Shown piece after piece: positions 9,576 to 17,888 of a stretch of DNA of 64,000 nt. The stretch is from Candidatus Obscuribacter phosphatis (lineage in GTDB: Bacteria; Cyanobacteriota; Vampirovibrionia; Obscuribacterales; Obscuribacteraceae), in contig MOYA01000002.1 in assembly GCA_001899315.1 (NCBI GenBank), forward strand, positions 690,013-754,012. The letters run 5' to 3'. A program made the position numbers and the translations under genes. Under the pieces are notes generated by a model that saw only the letters and a program-made list of their open reading frames with translations, was not told the origin of the DNA and made no database searches. Position 1 is the first letter of the stretch, and each line of letters begins with the position of its first letter.

Positions 9576-9648
9576 TGGGCGATGAGGGATTCGAACCCCC
9601 GACCTTCACTGTGTGATAGTGCTGCGCTACCAACTGCGCTAATCGCCC
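9576..9648 (-). tRNA. tRNA-Val(CAC)
   Basis: Read on the minus strand, the cloverleaf is complete: 7-base acceptor stem GGGCGAT/ATCGCCC, D arm GCGC...GCGC with AGTTGGTA, anticodon loop ATCACAC (anticodon CAC, decoding GUG), and T arm GGGGG TTCGAAT CCCTC. The discriminator base is A. CCA is not encoded. Confidence 0.93.
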
Positions 9649-9823
9649 GCTGATCCAAGTCATCGGTTCTTTATCGTAGCACGACTACGCAGTAGCTCTC
9701 GGGGTTAGCCCCGCTTGTTAACTCAGCTGTTTAATCTCAGGTCTGTGTGTCCGAAAGCACGTTAGGAAAAGCGAGCTTGTGTGTGTTTGCTCGCTTGGAA
9801 ACTCTCTTGTCTATGGTTTTTTT

Positions 9824-9869
9824 AAGACCCAAGCCAGAGCCGGCTTGGGTCTTTCTTGAATTTTTTTTT
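9824..9869 (+). terminator. Rho-independent terminator
   Basis: A perfect 12-bp stem, AAGACCCAAGCC (9824-9835) with GGCTTGGGTCTT (9842-9853) and a 6-base loop, is followed after 7 bases by nine T (9861-9869). On the plus strand it could end read-through from the aminotransferase operon. On the minus strand the stem is followed by A, not T, so it would not work there by the standard mechanism. Confidence 0.7.
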
Positions 9870-9883
9870 GAAAGTTGAAGGGG

Positions 9884-9911
9884 AAAAATGAACCGATATC
9901 GGTTCATTTTT
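9884..9911. repeat. Palindromic element, copy 2 (core GAACCGATATCGGTTC)
   Basis: A perfect 28-base palindrome with the same 16-base core as at 502-517 and A5/T5 outer arms. As a hairpin (12-bp stem, ATAT loop) it ends in T5 on either strand, so it could serve as a bidirectional terminator downstream of hutH. The same core lies in a divergent promoter region at its other site. The remainder of 9649-10006 holds only the terminator above and a small CGGGG/CCCCG hairpin near 9698-9712, upstream of the tRNA. Confidence 0.7.
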
Positions 9912-10006
9912 GCGATGCGAACAGCGATATTAAAAAAGCGAGTTTGAAAGTGGTGATTGTCAAGAGGCGTCCTCCACATAATCACAAATCAAAAAAACAA
10001 CGAATA

Positions 10007-11641
10007 CTAGTTGAGCGGACCAATCTTATCTTCTACGGCTTTCAAAAGCGAGCCGTCAGTTATCAGCTTCTCCACTTTCTCAATATCGAGACTGACCTGC
10101 CTATCCTTCATGAGAAAGTCAACATACCTCCTCACGTGGCTGTGAGCGGCTTCGACCCCGACGCCTGCCTTCAAGCGGTTCTTTAGTTTACTACCTGGTA
10201 CAAAGCCCTTAGAATCCCACTCCTTCGGCTTGTGATCGATCTGGGTGCGAGGAGAGCTGCCTTGGTCTATGTCTTCTTTCTCTACTCGTCCGGTTCTAAG
10301 GTCGAGAGCTTGGCAGGCAATTAGAAGTTCGATAGCTAGTACTCGTCGTACGTTGTCGAGGATGGTTTTTGCCTTTCTTGCGGCTATAGTGCCCATCGAT
10401 ACGTGGTCTTCTTGGTTGGCAGAAGTGGGAATCGAATCTACGCTGGCTGGATGGGCTAGTACTTTATTCTCTGAAACCAAGGCTGCTGCAGTGTATTGGG
10501 CGATCATATAGCCAGAATTGAGCCCGCCTTCTAAGGTGAGGAAGCCCGGTAGACCATTCGATAGCGCAGGATTGACTAATCTTTCGGCGCGTCTCTCTGA
10601 AATATTGGCTAATTCTGCAAGAGCTATGCCGACATAGTCCATGGCCAGAGCCAACGGCTGTCCGTGGAAATTGCCTCCAGATATGACTGCTCCGGCAAAA
10701 ACCAAGGGATTATCAGTGGCAGAATTGATTTCGATAGACAGAACTTCGCGGGCGTGCTTGAACGCTTGACGACTGGCTCCGTGCACTTGAGGCATGCATC
10801 GTAGGCTGTAGGCGTCTTGGACTAGAGGGCAGTCTTTGTGACTTTCCATTACTTCGCTCTCTTCCAAGAGGTTCATCAAATTAAGTGCTGAAGCCTTTTG
10901 TCCCGGATGCGGGCGCACATCGTGGATGCAGGCCAAAAAGGGTTTTTTAGAGCCCATTTGAGCCTCAAGCGTGACCGCGCCGACTATATCGGCTATTTTC
11001 GCCAGTTTCTCGGCTGCTAACAGGGTCATCGTTCCGACGGCGCTCATCACTTGGGTGCCGTTGGTCAGGGCTAGACCTTCTTTGGCTTTGAGCACAACCG
11101 GCTTCAGTCCGGCTTTTTCGAGGGCAAGAGCGCCCGGCATTCGTTCGCCCCGAAAGAAAGCTTCGCCTTCTCCGGTCAGCACTAGAGCTAGATGGGAAAG
11201 TGGGGCAAGATCGCCCGAGGCTCCCACCGAACCTTGTTCCGGAATGACTGGATGAACACCGGCATTGAGCATGGCGACAAGCAATTCCACCACCTCGGTC
11301 CGGATACCCGAGAACCCCTTGGCCAGGGCGTTTGCTCTCAGCAGGGTAATCGCTCTGACGATGTCTTCATTGAAGGGTGCTCCCACTCCGCAGCTATGCG
11401 AGGCTAGAAAGTTTTTTTGCAGTTCTTCGGCTGCTTCGGGGGCGATATAGACGTCTTTGAACTTGCCGAAACCGGTGGTGATGCCGTAAACCACTTCGCG
11501 ACGCTCGAGAAATTCTTCCACCACTTTGCGAGAGTTTGAGAGCTGTTCGCGGGCTTGCTCTGATAGGTGCACGCTATCGCGGTCGATTGAGACCTTTTCC
11601 ACATCTTCCAGGCTGAGGGTGTGTCCATCTAATTTGATCAT
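10007..11641 (-). CDS. hutH: Histidine ammonia-lyase (MIO aromatic amino acid lyase)
   Basis: A 544-residue enzyme that deaminates histidine to urocanate. The Ala-Ser-Gly triad that self-cyclises to the MIO cofactor is at about residues 141-143 in GSVGASGDLAPLSH. The catalytic tyrosine is Tyr52 in VVYGITTGFGKF. Ser81-His82 (LASHSCGVG) at the substrate-selecting position favours a His or Tyr lyase over a Phe lyase. QEDHVSMGT is also present. The family is usually about 510 residues. Here about 30 extra residues extend the C-terminus. No other hut gene is nearby, so a role other than histidine catabolism is possible. Confidence 0.85.
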   Translation of the reverse strand: MIKLDGHTLSLEDVEKVSIDRDSVHLSEQAREQLSNSRKVVEEFLERREVVYGITTGFGKFKDVYIAPEAAEELQKNFLASHSCGVGAPFNEDIVRAITLLRANALAKGFSGIRTEVVELLVAMLNAGVHPVIPEQGSVGASGDLAPLSHLALVLTGEGEAFFRGERMPGALALEKAGLKPVVLKAKEGLALTNGTQVMSAVGTMTLLAAEKLAKIADIVGAVTLEAQMGSKKPFLACIHDVRPHPGQKASALNLMNLLEESEVMESHKDCPLVQDAYSLRCMPQVHGASRQAFKHAREVLSIEINSATDNPLVFAGAVISGGNFHGQPLALAMDYVGIALAELANISERRAERLVNPALSNGLPGFLTLEGGLNSGYMIAQYTAAALVSENKVLAHPASVDSIPTSANQEDHVSMGTIAARKAKTILDNVRRVLAIELLIACQALDLRTGRVEKEDIDQGSSPRTQIDHKPKEWDSKGFVPGSKLKNRLKAGVGVEAAHSHVRRYVDFLMKDRQVSLDIEKVEKLITDGSLLKAVEDKIGPLN

Positions 11642-11853
11642 GCTCGGTAGTCCTTAGAGAGAGAAGAAGCATAGCTAATACAAGGCGGAGACATTATTAA
11701 GCGGAACAAAGGTAAAGTTGCTTCGTCCATCCTAAATTGACGCTATCCAGACTAATACTACTGACTTGTCTGCTACCTGCGTATTTGCGCGGCTCAGGCG
11801 GGCGGCTGATTGACTCAGGTGGTAGAATTGGTGAGAGAATGAGGGGCTTTTTT

Positions 11854-13911
11854 ATGACTGGAGCCAGCTTTAACAAAGCGCAGAGCCGTTATGTTCCGTC
11901 GAGGCGGGTTCATAGTCTGGTTTTTGCTCTTGCCTTGACCGCTTCTCTTGGGCTTAGTTTCGCTTCATCATCCGAATGTCTGGCTAGTGTCGGTGGAGAT
12001 CCCAGGCTCTCTAAGTTGGAAGTGAAATTCTTCAAACATCAATATCCCAAGGATAGTGATGATGTTCGTCTGGAACGACTTGAAAAGATGGTCTTCGGAG
12101 AGGCTCGCACTGGAGCCGATACTGATCGTTTGAAAGCGCTTGCCGATACTGTGCCTAATTTAGACTCTGTCAGTCTTGCTGATGATGACCAAGGCAACGG
12201 TTCTTCCGCTTCTTCCTCAAGAAGCGGTGCCGCTTCTTCCGGCACCGACTCATCTGGAAGCGGTTCTGGTTCTTCCTCGTCCTCTTCTTTTAAATCTCGT
12301 GGTAGTGTCGCCGGTGGTGGCTCGCTCGACATTACTGAGAAAGCCGCTGCCAATTCTGGTGCTAATTCAGGTGCCAACTCTAGTAAGATAGGCTCCCAAG
12401 TTTTGTCCGGTGAGTCCAAGTATCCTGCCGTCACGGCTCTTGAGCAGTCGGTCTTTAATAGAGACTTTGCCGGAGAGCCTGTCGGTGATAGGCTCAATAG
12501 GCTGGAAACAAAGGTTTTCGGCAAGCCATCGCGCTTTACCGACTTGTCGGAGAGGGTGGATGCGCTCAAGGAAAAGACCCGAGTCGACGTGGCTCGTAAG
12601 GCGCCGCCGGGCAGCGACTGGGTGGAAGACGACGATGACGAGGGCAGTTATCCTCCTCCTCGCCAAGCCGTAGCGCCTCGCGAACCGGTACCGCGCACCG
12701 ACGGCGATGACGGCAAGAGCTTCAGTGGACGCGATTTGCGTAAAGATATGATGAAGGCCTTCGGCAGCTCCTATCCTTCCGGAAGTATGGGCGGCGGCAG
12801 TGGTTCTTACGGCATGGGCTCAGGCGGCGGCTCCTCTTCTTTTGGCTCCTCTTCGTCTTTTGGCTCTCGTTCTGGTTCATCGGGTATGGGCTCCGGCGGC
12901 GGTTTTTCGGGTGGCAGTTTCTCCAGTCGTAGAGGCGGCTCCAGTGCCGGTGTCGGCTTGATCGACCCCGAGGACGACATGCCCGCCACCGCTCCGTCGC
13001 GCCGCGGCATGGCCTCCGCACCGCCACCTGCAAATGGTAGTGACAGACCAGATGCACCGATGATGGGCGCTGTCGGCATCAATCAAAAGGTATCCTCGCT
13101 CGAGACTGCCGTACTTGGACAAAATTACAGTAAAGATCCTTTGATCGAGCGAGTGGCTAGGCTTGAAAAGACTGTCTTGCCCAAGCAAGCCGAAGCCAAC
13201 GCCAGCCTCAGCCTGCCCGAGCGCGTCTCTAAGCTGCTTGAAAAAGTGCCGATATCCGGCGCTCAGACGGCTTCCAGTGGACGCGGACGTTCTAAGCCCA
13301 AGGCTCGTCGCGATGACTTTGACGACTTTGAAGACGATATGGATATGGGCACCGGATTTGGTACTATGTCCAGCGGTATGTCGGGTGCCATGTCTTCTGG
13401 CGGAGGCATTGCTTCTGGTATGTCTGGGCAGATGGGGGCACGCCCCGGCGGCTTGTCCAAGATAGTCAATTCTATCGGCAACTTACTTGGTTCTGGCTAT
13501 GTGAGCGGCTATGCTGTGCCGGGCGGCACTATGGTGCGTGACCCCAGCACGGGCTTCATGATCGACACCATGACCGGCAATATGATCAACCCTACTACCG
13601 GTGCCGTTGTCGGTCGAACTACTGCTATTCCCGGTGCTATGCCCGGCACTATGCCTGGTGTCATGCCCGGTCTCATGCCCGGCACTATACCCGGTGTCAT
13701 GCCCGGTGCCACTGTTATGCCTTCCTATCCTTACGGCTCGGCTTATCCTTATGGTTCGTACGGCACCGGGTTTGGCATGCCCTACGGCGGTTACAACAGC
13801 TTTAACAATGGTTTTTCGCCCTACGGCATAGGCGGCTCTGGTATCAGATTTGGTACTGGCGGTTTTGGTCTGGGTACAGGTGGTATCCGCTTCGGAGGCG
13901 GTTGGCCTTAG
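11854..13911 (+). CDS. Exported Gly/Ser-rich protein with three LE-VFG repeat modules
   Basis: A 685-residue protein. I chose the ATG at 11854 because GAGGGG lies about 6 bases upstream and a signal peptide follows (VFALALTASLGLSFASS). An in-frame TTG at 11737 is less likely. Three copies of a module of about 50 residues are visible near the start, at about 12420-12560 and at 13075-13250. Each has the pattern LE..VF, a Tyr or Phe plus acidic stretch, then ERL.RLE..VFG (LERLEKMVFG, LNRLETKVFG, VARLEKTVL). Between and after them lie Ser-rich, SGSSG-rich and acidic linkers, a run of MPG triplets (about 13630-13715) and a Gly/Tyr-rich end. No enzyme domain is recognised. It is probably a secreted or surface structural protein. 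Confidence 0.65.
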   Translation: MTGASFNKAQSRYVPSRRVHSLVFALALTASLGLSFASSSECLASVGGDPRLSKLEVKFFKHQYPKDSDDVRLERLEKMVFGEARTGADTDRLKALADTVPNLDSVSLADDDQGNGSSASSSRSGAASSGTDSSGSGSGSSSSSSFKSRGSVAGGGSLDITEKAAANSGANSGANSSKIGSQVLSGESKYPAVTALEQSVFNRDFAGEPVGDRLNRLETKVFGKPSRFTDLSERVDALKEKTRVDVARKAPPGSDWVEDDDDEGSYPPPRQAVAPREPVPRTDGDDGKSFSGRDLRKDMMKAFGSSYPSGSMGGGSGSYGMGSGGGSSSFGSSSSFGSRSGSSGMGSGGGFSGGSFSSRRGGSSAGVGLIDPEDDMPATAPSRRGMASAPPPANGSDRPDAPMMGAVGINQKVSSLETAVLGQNYSKDPLIERVARLEKTVLPKQAEANASLSLPERVSKLLEKVPISGAQTASSGRGRSKPKARRDDFDDFEDDMDMGTGFGTMSSGMSGAMSSGGGIASGMSGQMGARPGGLSKIVNSIGNLLGSGYVSGYAVPGGTMVRDPSTGFMIDTMTGNMINPTTGAVVGRTTAIPGAMPGTMPGVMPGLMPGTIPGVMPGATVMPSYPYGSAYPYGSYGTGFGMPYGGYNSFNNGFSPYGIGGSGIRFGTGGFGLGTGGIRFGGGWP

Positions 13912-14853
13912 TTGCTTCTGGTAATTGGCGGTACTGGGTTTTTAGGCAGTAAGGTGGTGGAGCTTTTGCTTCAGCAAAAGTATCCGATTAGGCTTCTCAC
14001 CAGGGGGGCCGGGGATTGGAAGACCTCTAATCTGTCGCACTATCGCAAGAAAGGTATTGAGGTGGTGGTCGGCCCGTTGGAAGACGATGAAGTTTTGTCG
14101 AAGGCTGTCGATGGCGCCACTTGTGTAATCAATATTTCGGGCAGCTTTCAGCTTGTTTCTAGTCATCGCGATAGCTCTTACGAGTATCTCAATACCCTGC
14201 TTGTAGAAAAGCTCATACATCTTTGCCATGAGTACAAAGTGCAGCGCTTTTTGCATGTCAGTTGTCTCGGTGCTCGTGAGGAGAGCGATTGTAGTTATCT
14301 CGCCAGCAAGAGTGAAGGCGAGGCGCTCTTGCGCGAGGCCGATCTTTATTGGACCGTCTTTAGACCATCTTATATGTTCGGCGAGCGCTTTCCTTTTATC
14401 GAGATGCTGGCACCGATAATTACTTTCAAACCCTTTCTTGCTGTTGTCGGTAGTGGTCTCAATCGCATACAGCCAGTGCTTGTGGACGACGTGGCCCAAG
14501 CCGTGGTGTCATCAATTTATAATCGTGAGACCGTGCAGCAGATTTTTGATATTGGAGGTCCAGTCGATTATTCTTTTGTGGAGCTGTTGCAGATGGTGCG
14601 CGATGAATTTGGTATTGCCGGTTCGGTGATGACCTTACCCAGTCAGCTATCTGGGCGGGTCTTCGATATGGTCAAGAATGTCTTGCCGAAGAACACGCTC
14701 AATCTTGAACTGGCGCATTTGCTCATCGCCGATTCTTTTAGCGAAGACAACAGAGCGCGTGATTTCTTCCAGTTGTCAGATACTTATATCGAAGACTATT
14801 TGCCCACCATTGTTGAGACAATTCAAGCTGCGAGAAAGAAACTAAATAAGTAA
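13912..14853 (+). CDS. Atypical SDR, NAD(P)-binding epimerase/NmrA/NDUFA9-like protein
   Basis: A 313-residue Rossmann-fold protein. It begins directly with LLVIGGTGFLGSKVVE, the dinucleotide-binding TGxxGxxG motif. It also has FLHVSCLGA and YLASKSEGE, the YxxxK pair of short-chain dehydrogenases, and the NDUFA9/NmrA-like FRPSYMFGE and QPVLVDDVAQAVV. Such proteins bind NAD(P) and act as reductases, epimerases or structural NAD sensors. The substrate is not deducible. The TTG start is adjacent to the preceding stop, with no close ribosome-binding site (GGAGG is about 15 bases upstream), which suggests translation coupled to the upstream gene. Confidence 0.75.
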   Translation: MLLVIGGTGFLGSKVVELLLQQKYPIRLLTRGAGDWKTSNLSHYRKKGIEVVVGPLEDDEVLSKAVDGATCVINISGSFQLVSSHRDSSYEYLNTLLVEKLIHLCHEYKVQRFLHVSCLGAREESDCSYLASKSEGEALLREADLYWTVFRPSYMFGERFPFIEMLAPIITFKPFLAVVGSGLNRIQPVLVDDVAQAVVSSIYNRETVQQIFDIGGPVDYSFVELLQMVRDEFGIAGSVMTLPSQLSGRVFDMVKNVLPKNTLNLELAHLLIADSFSEDNRARDFFQLSDTYIEDYLPTIVETIQAARKKLNK

Positions 14854-14941
14854 GTCTCAATCAATGAGTATTGCTTGTAAATGTGCTAACTTTGTCTCCA
14901 TTAATTGATTGTCTATTCTGGAATCTTGTGAGGGTTCTTTC

Positions 14942-15283
14942 ATGATTAAACTGAGCAAGCCTGTTCAGCTTCTTCAATGGGGTGAAGGTACAAATACCAC
15001 CAATCAACGCTGGATCGAAGTGGGTAAGGGGCGTATTGCCGGCAACCCGCGCAGACAGGACGGCGTCACCGATGTGGTGATTGTGCTTGAAGGTTCCCTC
15101 AATAAGATTGATGCCAAGCGCGAAACAGACTTTGTCAAGATTATGCAGCAGGGCGAAGGTATGACTCCTCGCGCCGCGCGATGGGGTGAGGTTGCCATGG
15201 GCACCCTCAAGAGTGTTTCTTCCAGCGGTGGTCAAACCCTGGTTACTATCGCTGTCAAAGCTGCCACCAAGGTCGGACCTTAA
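14942..15283 (+). CDS. Small hypothetical protein
   Basis: A 113-residue, basic, probably beta-rich cytoplasmic protein. ATG at 14942 with GAGGG about 7 bases upstream is preferred over an in-frame start at 14909. Repeated Gly and short beta-type stretches (RWIEVGKGRIAG, VTDVVIVLEG, TLVTIAVKAAT) suggest a small barrel. I do not recognise a family. It follows the SDR gene by about 90 bases on the same strand and converges on the SRPBCC gene. Confidence 0.6.
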   Translation: MIKLSKPVQLLQWGEGTNTTNQRWIEVGKGRIAGNPRRQDGVTDVVIVLEGSLNKIDAKRETDFVKIMQQGEGMTPRAARWGEVAMGTLKSVSSSGGQTLVTIAVKAATKVGP

Positions 15284-15286
15284 GAG

Positions 15287-15364
15287 CTTATCTAAGCGCT
15301 TAGCGAAGAAAATATCAAATTATCTAAGAACTCTTCTAAGACCTTATCTAAGAACTTAGCGAGC
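15287..15364. repeat. Direct-repeat spacer between convergent genes
   Basis: Two near-identical copies of CTTATCTAAGnnCTTAGCGA start at 15287 and 15343, with further TCTAAGA motifs between them. The first contains a perfect 12-base palindrome CTAAGCGCTTAG (15292-15303). The second contains the stop codon of the minus-strand gene. It may act as a weak terminator region. Confidence 0.5.
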
Positions 15365-16093
15365 TGCTTGCTTGCTTCGTCTTTCGTACTCTTGATCGAG
15401 GGTCTGTTTCACTCCCGCGATTATTTCTTTTTGCACCATCTTTAGAGCCCAGCTGGCAACCGGTCTTGGTATTGCCGGTCCGGGATCTATTTCGAGCGAA
15501 TACTTGACAAGGCAATGTTTGCCATCGTTTACCGGAATGAGCTTCCACTCGCCATAGGCTGATTTGAAGGTACCGTCCAGCATCCGCCAGCGAATCAATT
15601 CAGGTTTGGCTCCGATTTCATTGACTGTGTGCTGGCAAGTTTCGCGCACAAACATCTGTGGCTTCAGCTCGGTTTCAAGATAAACCTGGTCGCCGGTGCG
15701 CTTTATTATTTTGCACGAGGACATGCGGGGGAAAAGCTTTGGATATGACAAAAAGTCGGTGAGGTTGTCCCAGACAAAATCGCGAGGGGCTTTGATAGTC
15801 GCCTCGACGGTTGCCCTTGACAGCTTGGTGTTGGTCTCGCCCTCTCTCTTATTGCTATTGACTGGGGGCTTTTTGAGAAAGGGAAAAATGGAAGCATCAG
15901 CCACGGCGTCTGCTTTGATGGAGTCGTTGATAGTTTTTGCTTCGGTATTGAGGGCGGTTTTATCAACGTTTTGAGCTTCGACACCGGCGCCGAGCAGAGT
16001 AAGCCAAGTGGAAAAAAGGACAATAAAGCCAGCCTGGCGCATAGTCCGACCCGCTCTCTCTTTTCTATTAGGCTGCAGTTTTGACTTGTGCAT
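15356..16093 (-). CDS. Exported SRPBCC (START-like) domain protein
   Basis: A 245-residue protein. The N-terminal signal sequence (FIVLFSTWLTLLGAG, then VEAQN) follows a long basic leader. The ATG at 16093 has AGGAAACA just upstream. Residues about 90-235 resemble the SRPBCC/polyketide-cyclase-like fold: ATVEATIKAPRDFVWDNLTD, then FPRMSSCKIIKRTGDQVYLE, ending in a long C-terminal helix. This fold binds hydrophobic ligands. It starts 9 bases after the lnt stop on the same strand, so it is probably co-transcribed with lnt and acts in the periplasm or membrane. Confidence 0.7.
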   Translation of the reverse strand: MHKSKLQPNRKERAGRTMRQAGFIVLFSTWLTLLGAGVEAQNVDKTALNTEAKTINDSIKADAVADASIFPFLKKPPVNSNKREGETNTKLSRATVEATIKAPRDFVWDNLTDFLSYPKLFPRMSSCKIIKRTGDQVYLETELKPQMFVRETCQHTVNEIGAKPELIRWRMLDGTFKSAYGEWKLIPVNDGKHCLVKYSLEIDPGPAIPRPVASWALKMVQKEIIAGVKQTLDQEYERRSKQAAR

Positions 16094-16102
16094 TGTTTCC
16101 TA

Positions 16103-17770
16103 TTATCTGTACCACAAGGCAAAAGGAGTCAGTCGACTATTTAATTGCACTTCGCCGCAAACAACCTTGCTGTCACTTTGTTGTTTGTACTCTGCTATTG
16201 TACCTCTTGGATCGATAAGGGCAGAAGGTCCAGTATTTGCTGCAAAAATAAGCGATCGTCTGTTTTCGATAGCTCGAAAGACTGAAAAGGCGAGCATCTG
16301 TCTGCCGCAGTCCGACTGGTGAAACCAAGCCAGGTCGGAAATATTAACCAGCAATTGGGCGCCTTCTCGGCAGGTTGCAGCAGTTAATTCGGGTGAAATA
16401 CATTCGAAACAGATCAAGGGTCCGGCTTTCACCGAATTTAGTGATATCAAACCAGCTTGCTTGCCGGCCATAAAGCCCGAGCCGGAGGGAGTATTGGTCC
16501 AGCGTCTCACCCATTCAGGCATATATTGCACAAATAGTGGGGTGTATTCGCCGAGGGGCACAAGAAAACGCTTGTGGTAGATTTCAGCTTTTAGTCCGCT
16601 GCTGGTCACCCCAAAAGCGGCATTATACGGATGCCCTACCGCTGGTCTATCCATCGCACCCGCAAGTATATCGGTCTTGCGCTCCAGGGCTTCTTTCTTG
16701 AGCCATTCCATAGTGGTGGGGCTTTCTTGAATATAGACCGGAAGAGCCCCTTCGGGTAAGACTGTCAGGGCGTTTTCGCAGTCTTTACCGGCTGTTTTGA
16801 AGAGTAGTTTGTAGCGTTCGATGATTTCGGGTAGTTCAATCTTGCCTCCGGTCGCCGACTTCTGCATGTCTATATTGATGGAACCTTCCAGCACAGCCAC
16901 TTTCAGCGGGCGATTCGTCTTGAGATTGGAGCCTTCCACAAGACCGGGGATGATATAAGCTCCCAGCAAAAGGATGGTGCCCAAGCAGTAGTAGTAAGCG
17001 GTGTCCTTGTTTTCGGCGAAAAGTTTTTCGACAGCCAAGGGCTTGATGAAATTGGCTAGAAGGGAGGCGAGAGCCAGGTTAGCGGTGACGATTAGATAAG
17101 CCAGCCCGATGCCGCCGAATACCGAGGCTCCCTGAATGAGCATGTTCTGGCGGTATTGGCTGTATTCAATCATCGGCCAAGGAACCCCGAGTAGGTCGGG
17201 GCTGTTGCCAATCTTGTTCATGACCAAGACATAGATAAGCGGTACAACGCTGAGCATTGGTAGTTGCCACTTGCTCTTGCTGTTTTCTTGAGACTCACTT
17301 TGCTTAGGTGTAAAACCTGCGCAAAAGGGCATTTTGCCGACAATTACAGAAAATATTCCAAAAAGCAGTGCTTGTTGGCCTGAAACCAATAACCAGGCAA
17401 GCACGCTCAAGCCTAGTCCGGTCAGCCCGGGGAAGCCCATCCAGTCAAGCGGCGCCAGGTTCAAATACCAGTGCAGATAAACTAAGCTATAGCCTAGACC
17501 AAAGCAAAATCCAGTGCCAGCCAGCTTGAATATCGATCTGGTGGAAAAAATCGATAAAAAGAGTGGTACCAGCCCGAACCAAGCCAAGTACCACTGTTCA
17601 AAACCTGGACAGGATAGACCAAGAACGGCGCCGCTTGCCAGATGGAAGAGGGGATTTTGCATGAAGGTGGGCAAGCCGGAGGCATTTCCCTTCTGGCTTG
17701 GCGCCGAGGAGCTTGTCTTGCCTGCTTTTCTTGCGGATTTATTTGGCTTAGTTAGCTGGGCCTGGGGCAT
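16103..17770 (-). CDS. lnt: Apolipoprotein N-acyltransferase
   Basis: A 555-residue inner-membrane enzyme that adds the third acyl chain to the N-terminal cysteine of lipoproteins. Residues about 40-270 contain multiple membrane spans. The C-terminal half is a nitrilase-like domain. The expected Glu-Lys-Cys triad is visible: Glu340 in VLPEGALPVY, Lys400 in YHKRFLVPLGEYTPL and Cys454 in PLICFECISPE. The first 35 residues are a polar Lys/Ser-rich extension not usual for the family. Several lipobox proteins in this window are potential substrates. Confidence 0.92.
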   Translation of the reverse strand: MPQAQLTKPNKSARKAGKTSSSAPSQKGNASGLPTFMQNPLFHLASGAVLGLSCPGFEQWYLAWFGLVPLFLSIFSTRSIFKLAGTGFCFGLGYSLVYLHWYLNLAPLDWMGFPGLTGLGLSVLAWLLVSGQQALLFGIFSVIVGKMPFCAGFTPKQSESQENSKSKWQLPMLSVVPLIYVLVMNKIGNSPDLLGVPWPMIEYSQYRQNMLIQGASVFGGIGLAYLIVTANLALASLLANFIKPLAVEKLFAENKDTAYYYCLGTILLLGAYIIPGLVEGSNLKTNRPLKVAVLEGSINIDMQKSATGGKIELPEIIERYKLLFKTAGKDCENALTVLPEGALPVYIQESPTTMEWLKKEALERKTDILAGAMDRPAVGHPYNAAFGVTSSGLKAEIYHKRFLVPLGEYTPLFVQYMPEWVRRWTNTPSGSGFMAGKQAGLISLNSVKAGPLICFECISPELTAATCREGAQLLVNISDLAWFHQSDCGRQMLAFSVFRAIENRRSLIFAANTGPSALIDPRGTIAEYKQQSDSKVVCGEVQLNSRLTPFALWYR

Positions 17771-17807
17771 CTTTTACTTTTGCTTGAATAAACTGTCTAG
17801 ATAGCAA

Positions 17808-17833
17808 ATTGGAGTGATCGAAATCACTCCAAT
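17808..17833 (-). terminator. Hairpin downstream of recA
   Basis: An 11-bp perfect stem, ATTGGAGTGAT paired with ATCACTCCAAT, has a loop that reads TTCG on the minus strand, a very stable tetraloop. It lies 56 bases after the recA stop. The following T run is short (TTTG), so termination strength is uncertain. Confidence 0.6.
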
Positions 17834-17888
17834 ATTGCTTTACATCTTAATTCTTAGAGCCGACTGTGCGGCCTGAATTATCAGTTTA

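Noticed and set aside
9418-9663. 81-codon minus-strand frame over the tRNA-Val gene
   Set aside because: It is a translation of the tRNA (GRLAQLVAQ type artefact) and the end of a real gene in the other orientation.
12039-12569. 176-codon minus-strand frame opposite the Gly/Ser-rich protein
   Set aside because: Low-complexity shadow (Glu/Pro/Leu-rich) of Ser- and Gly-rich codons on the true strand.
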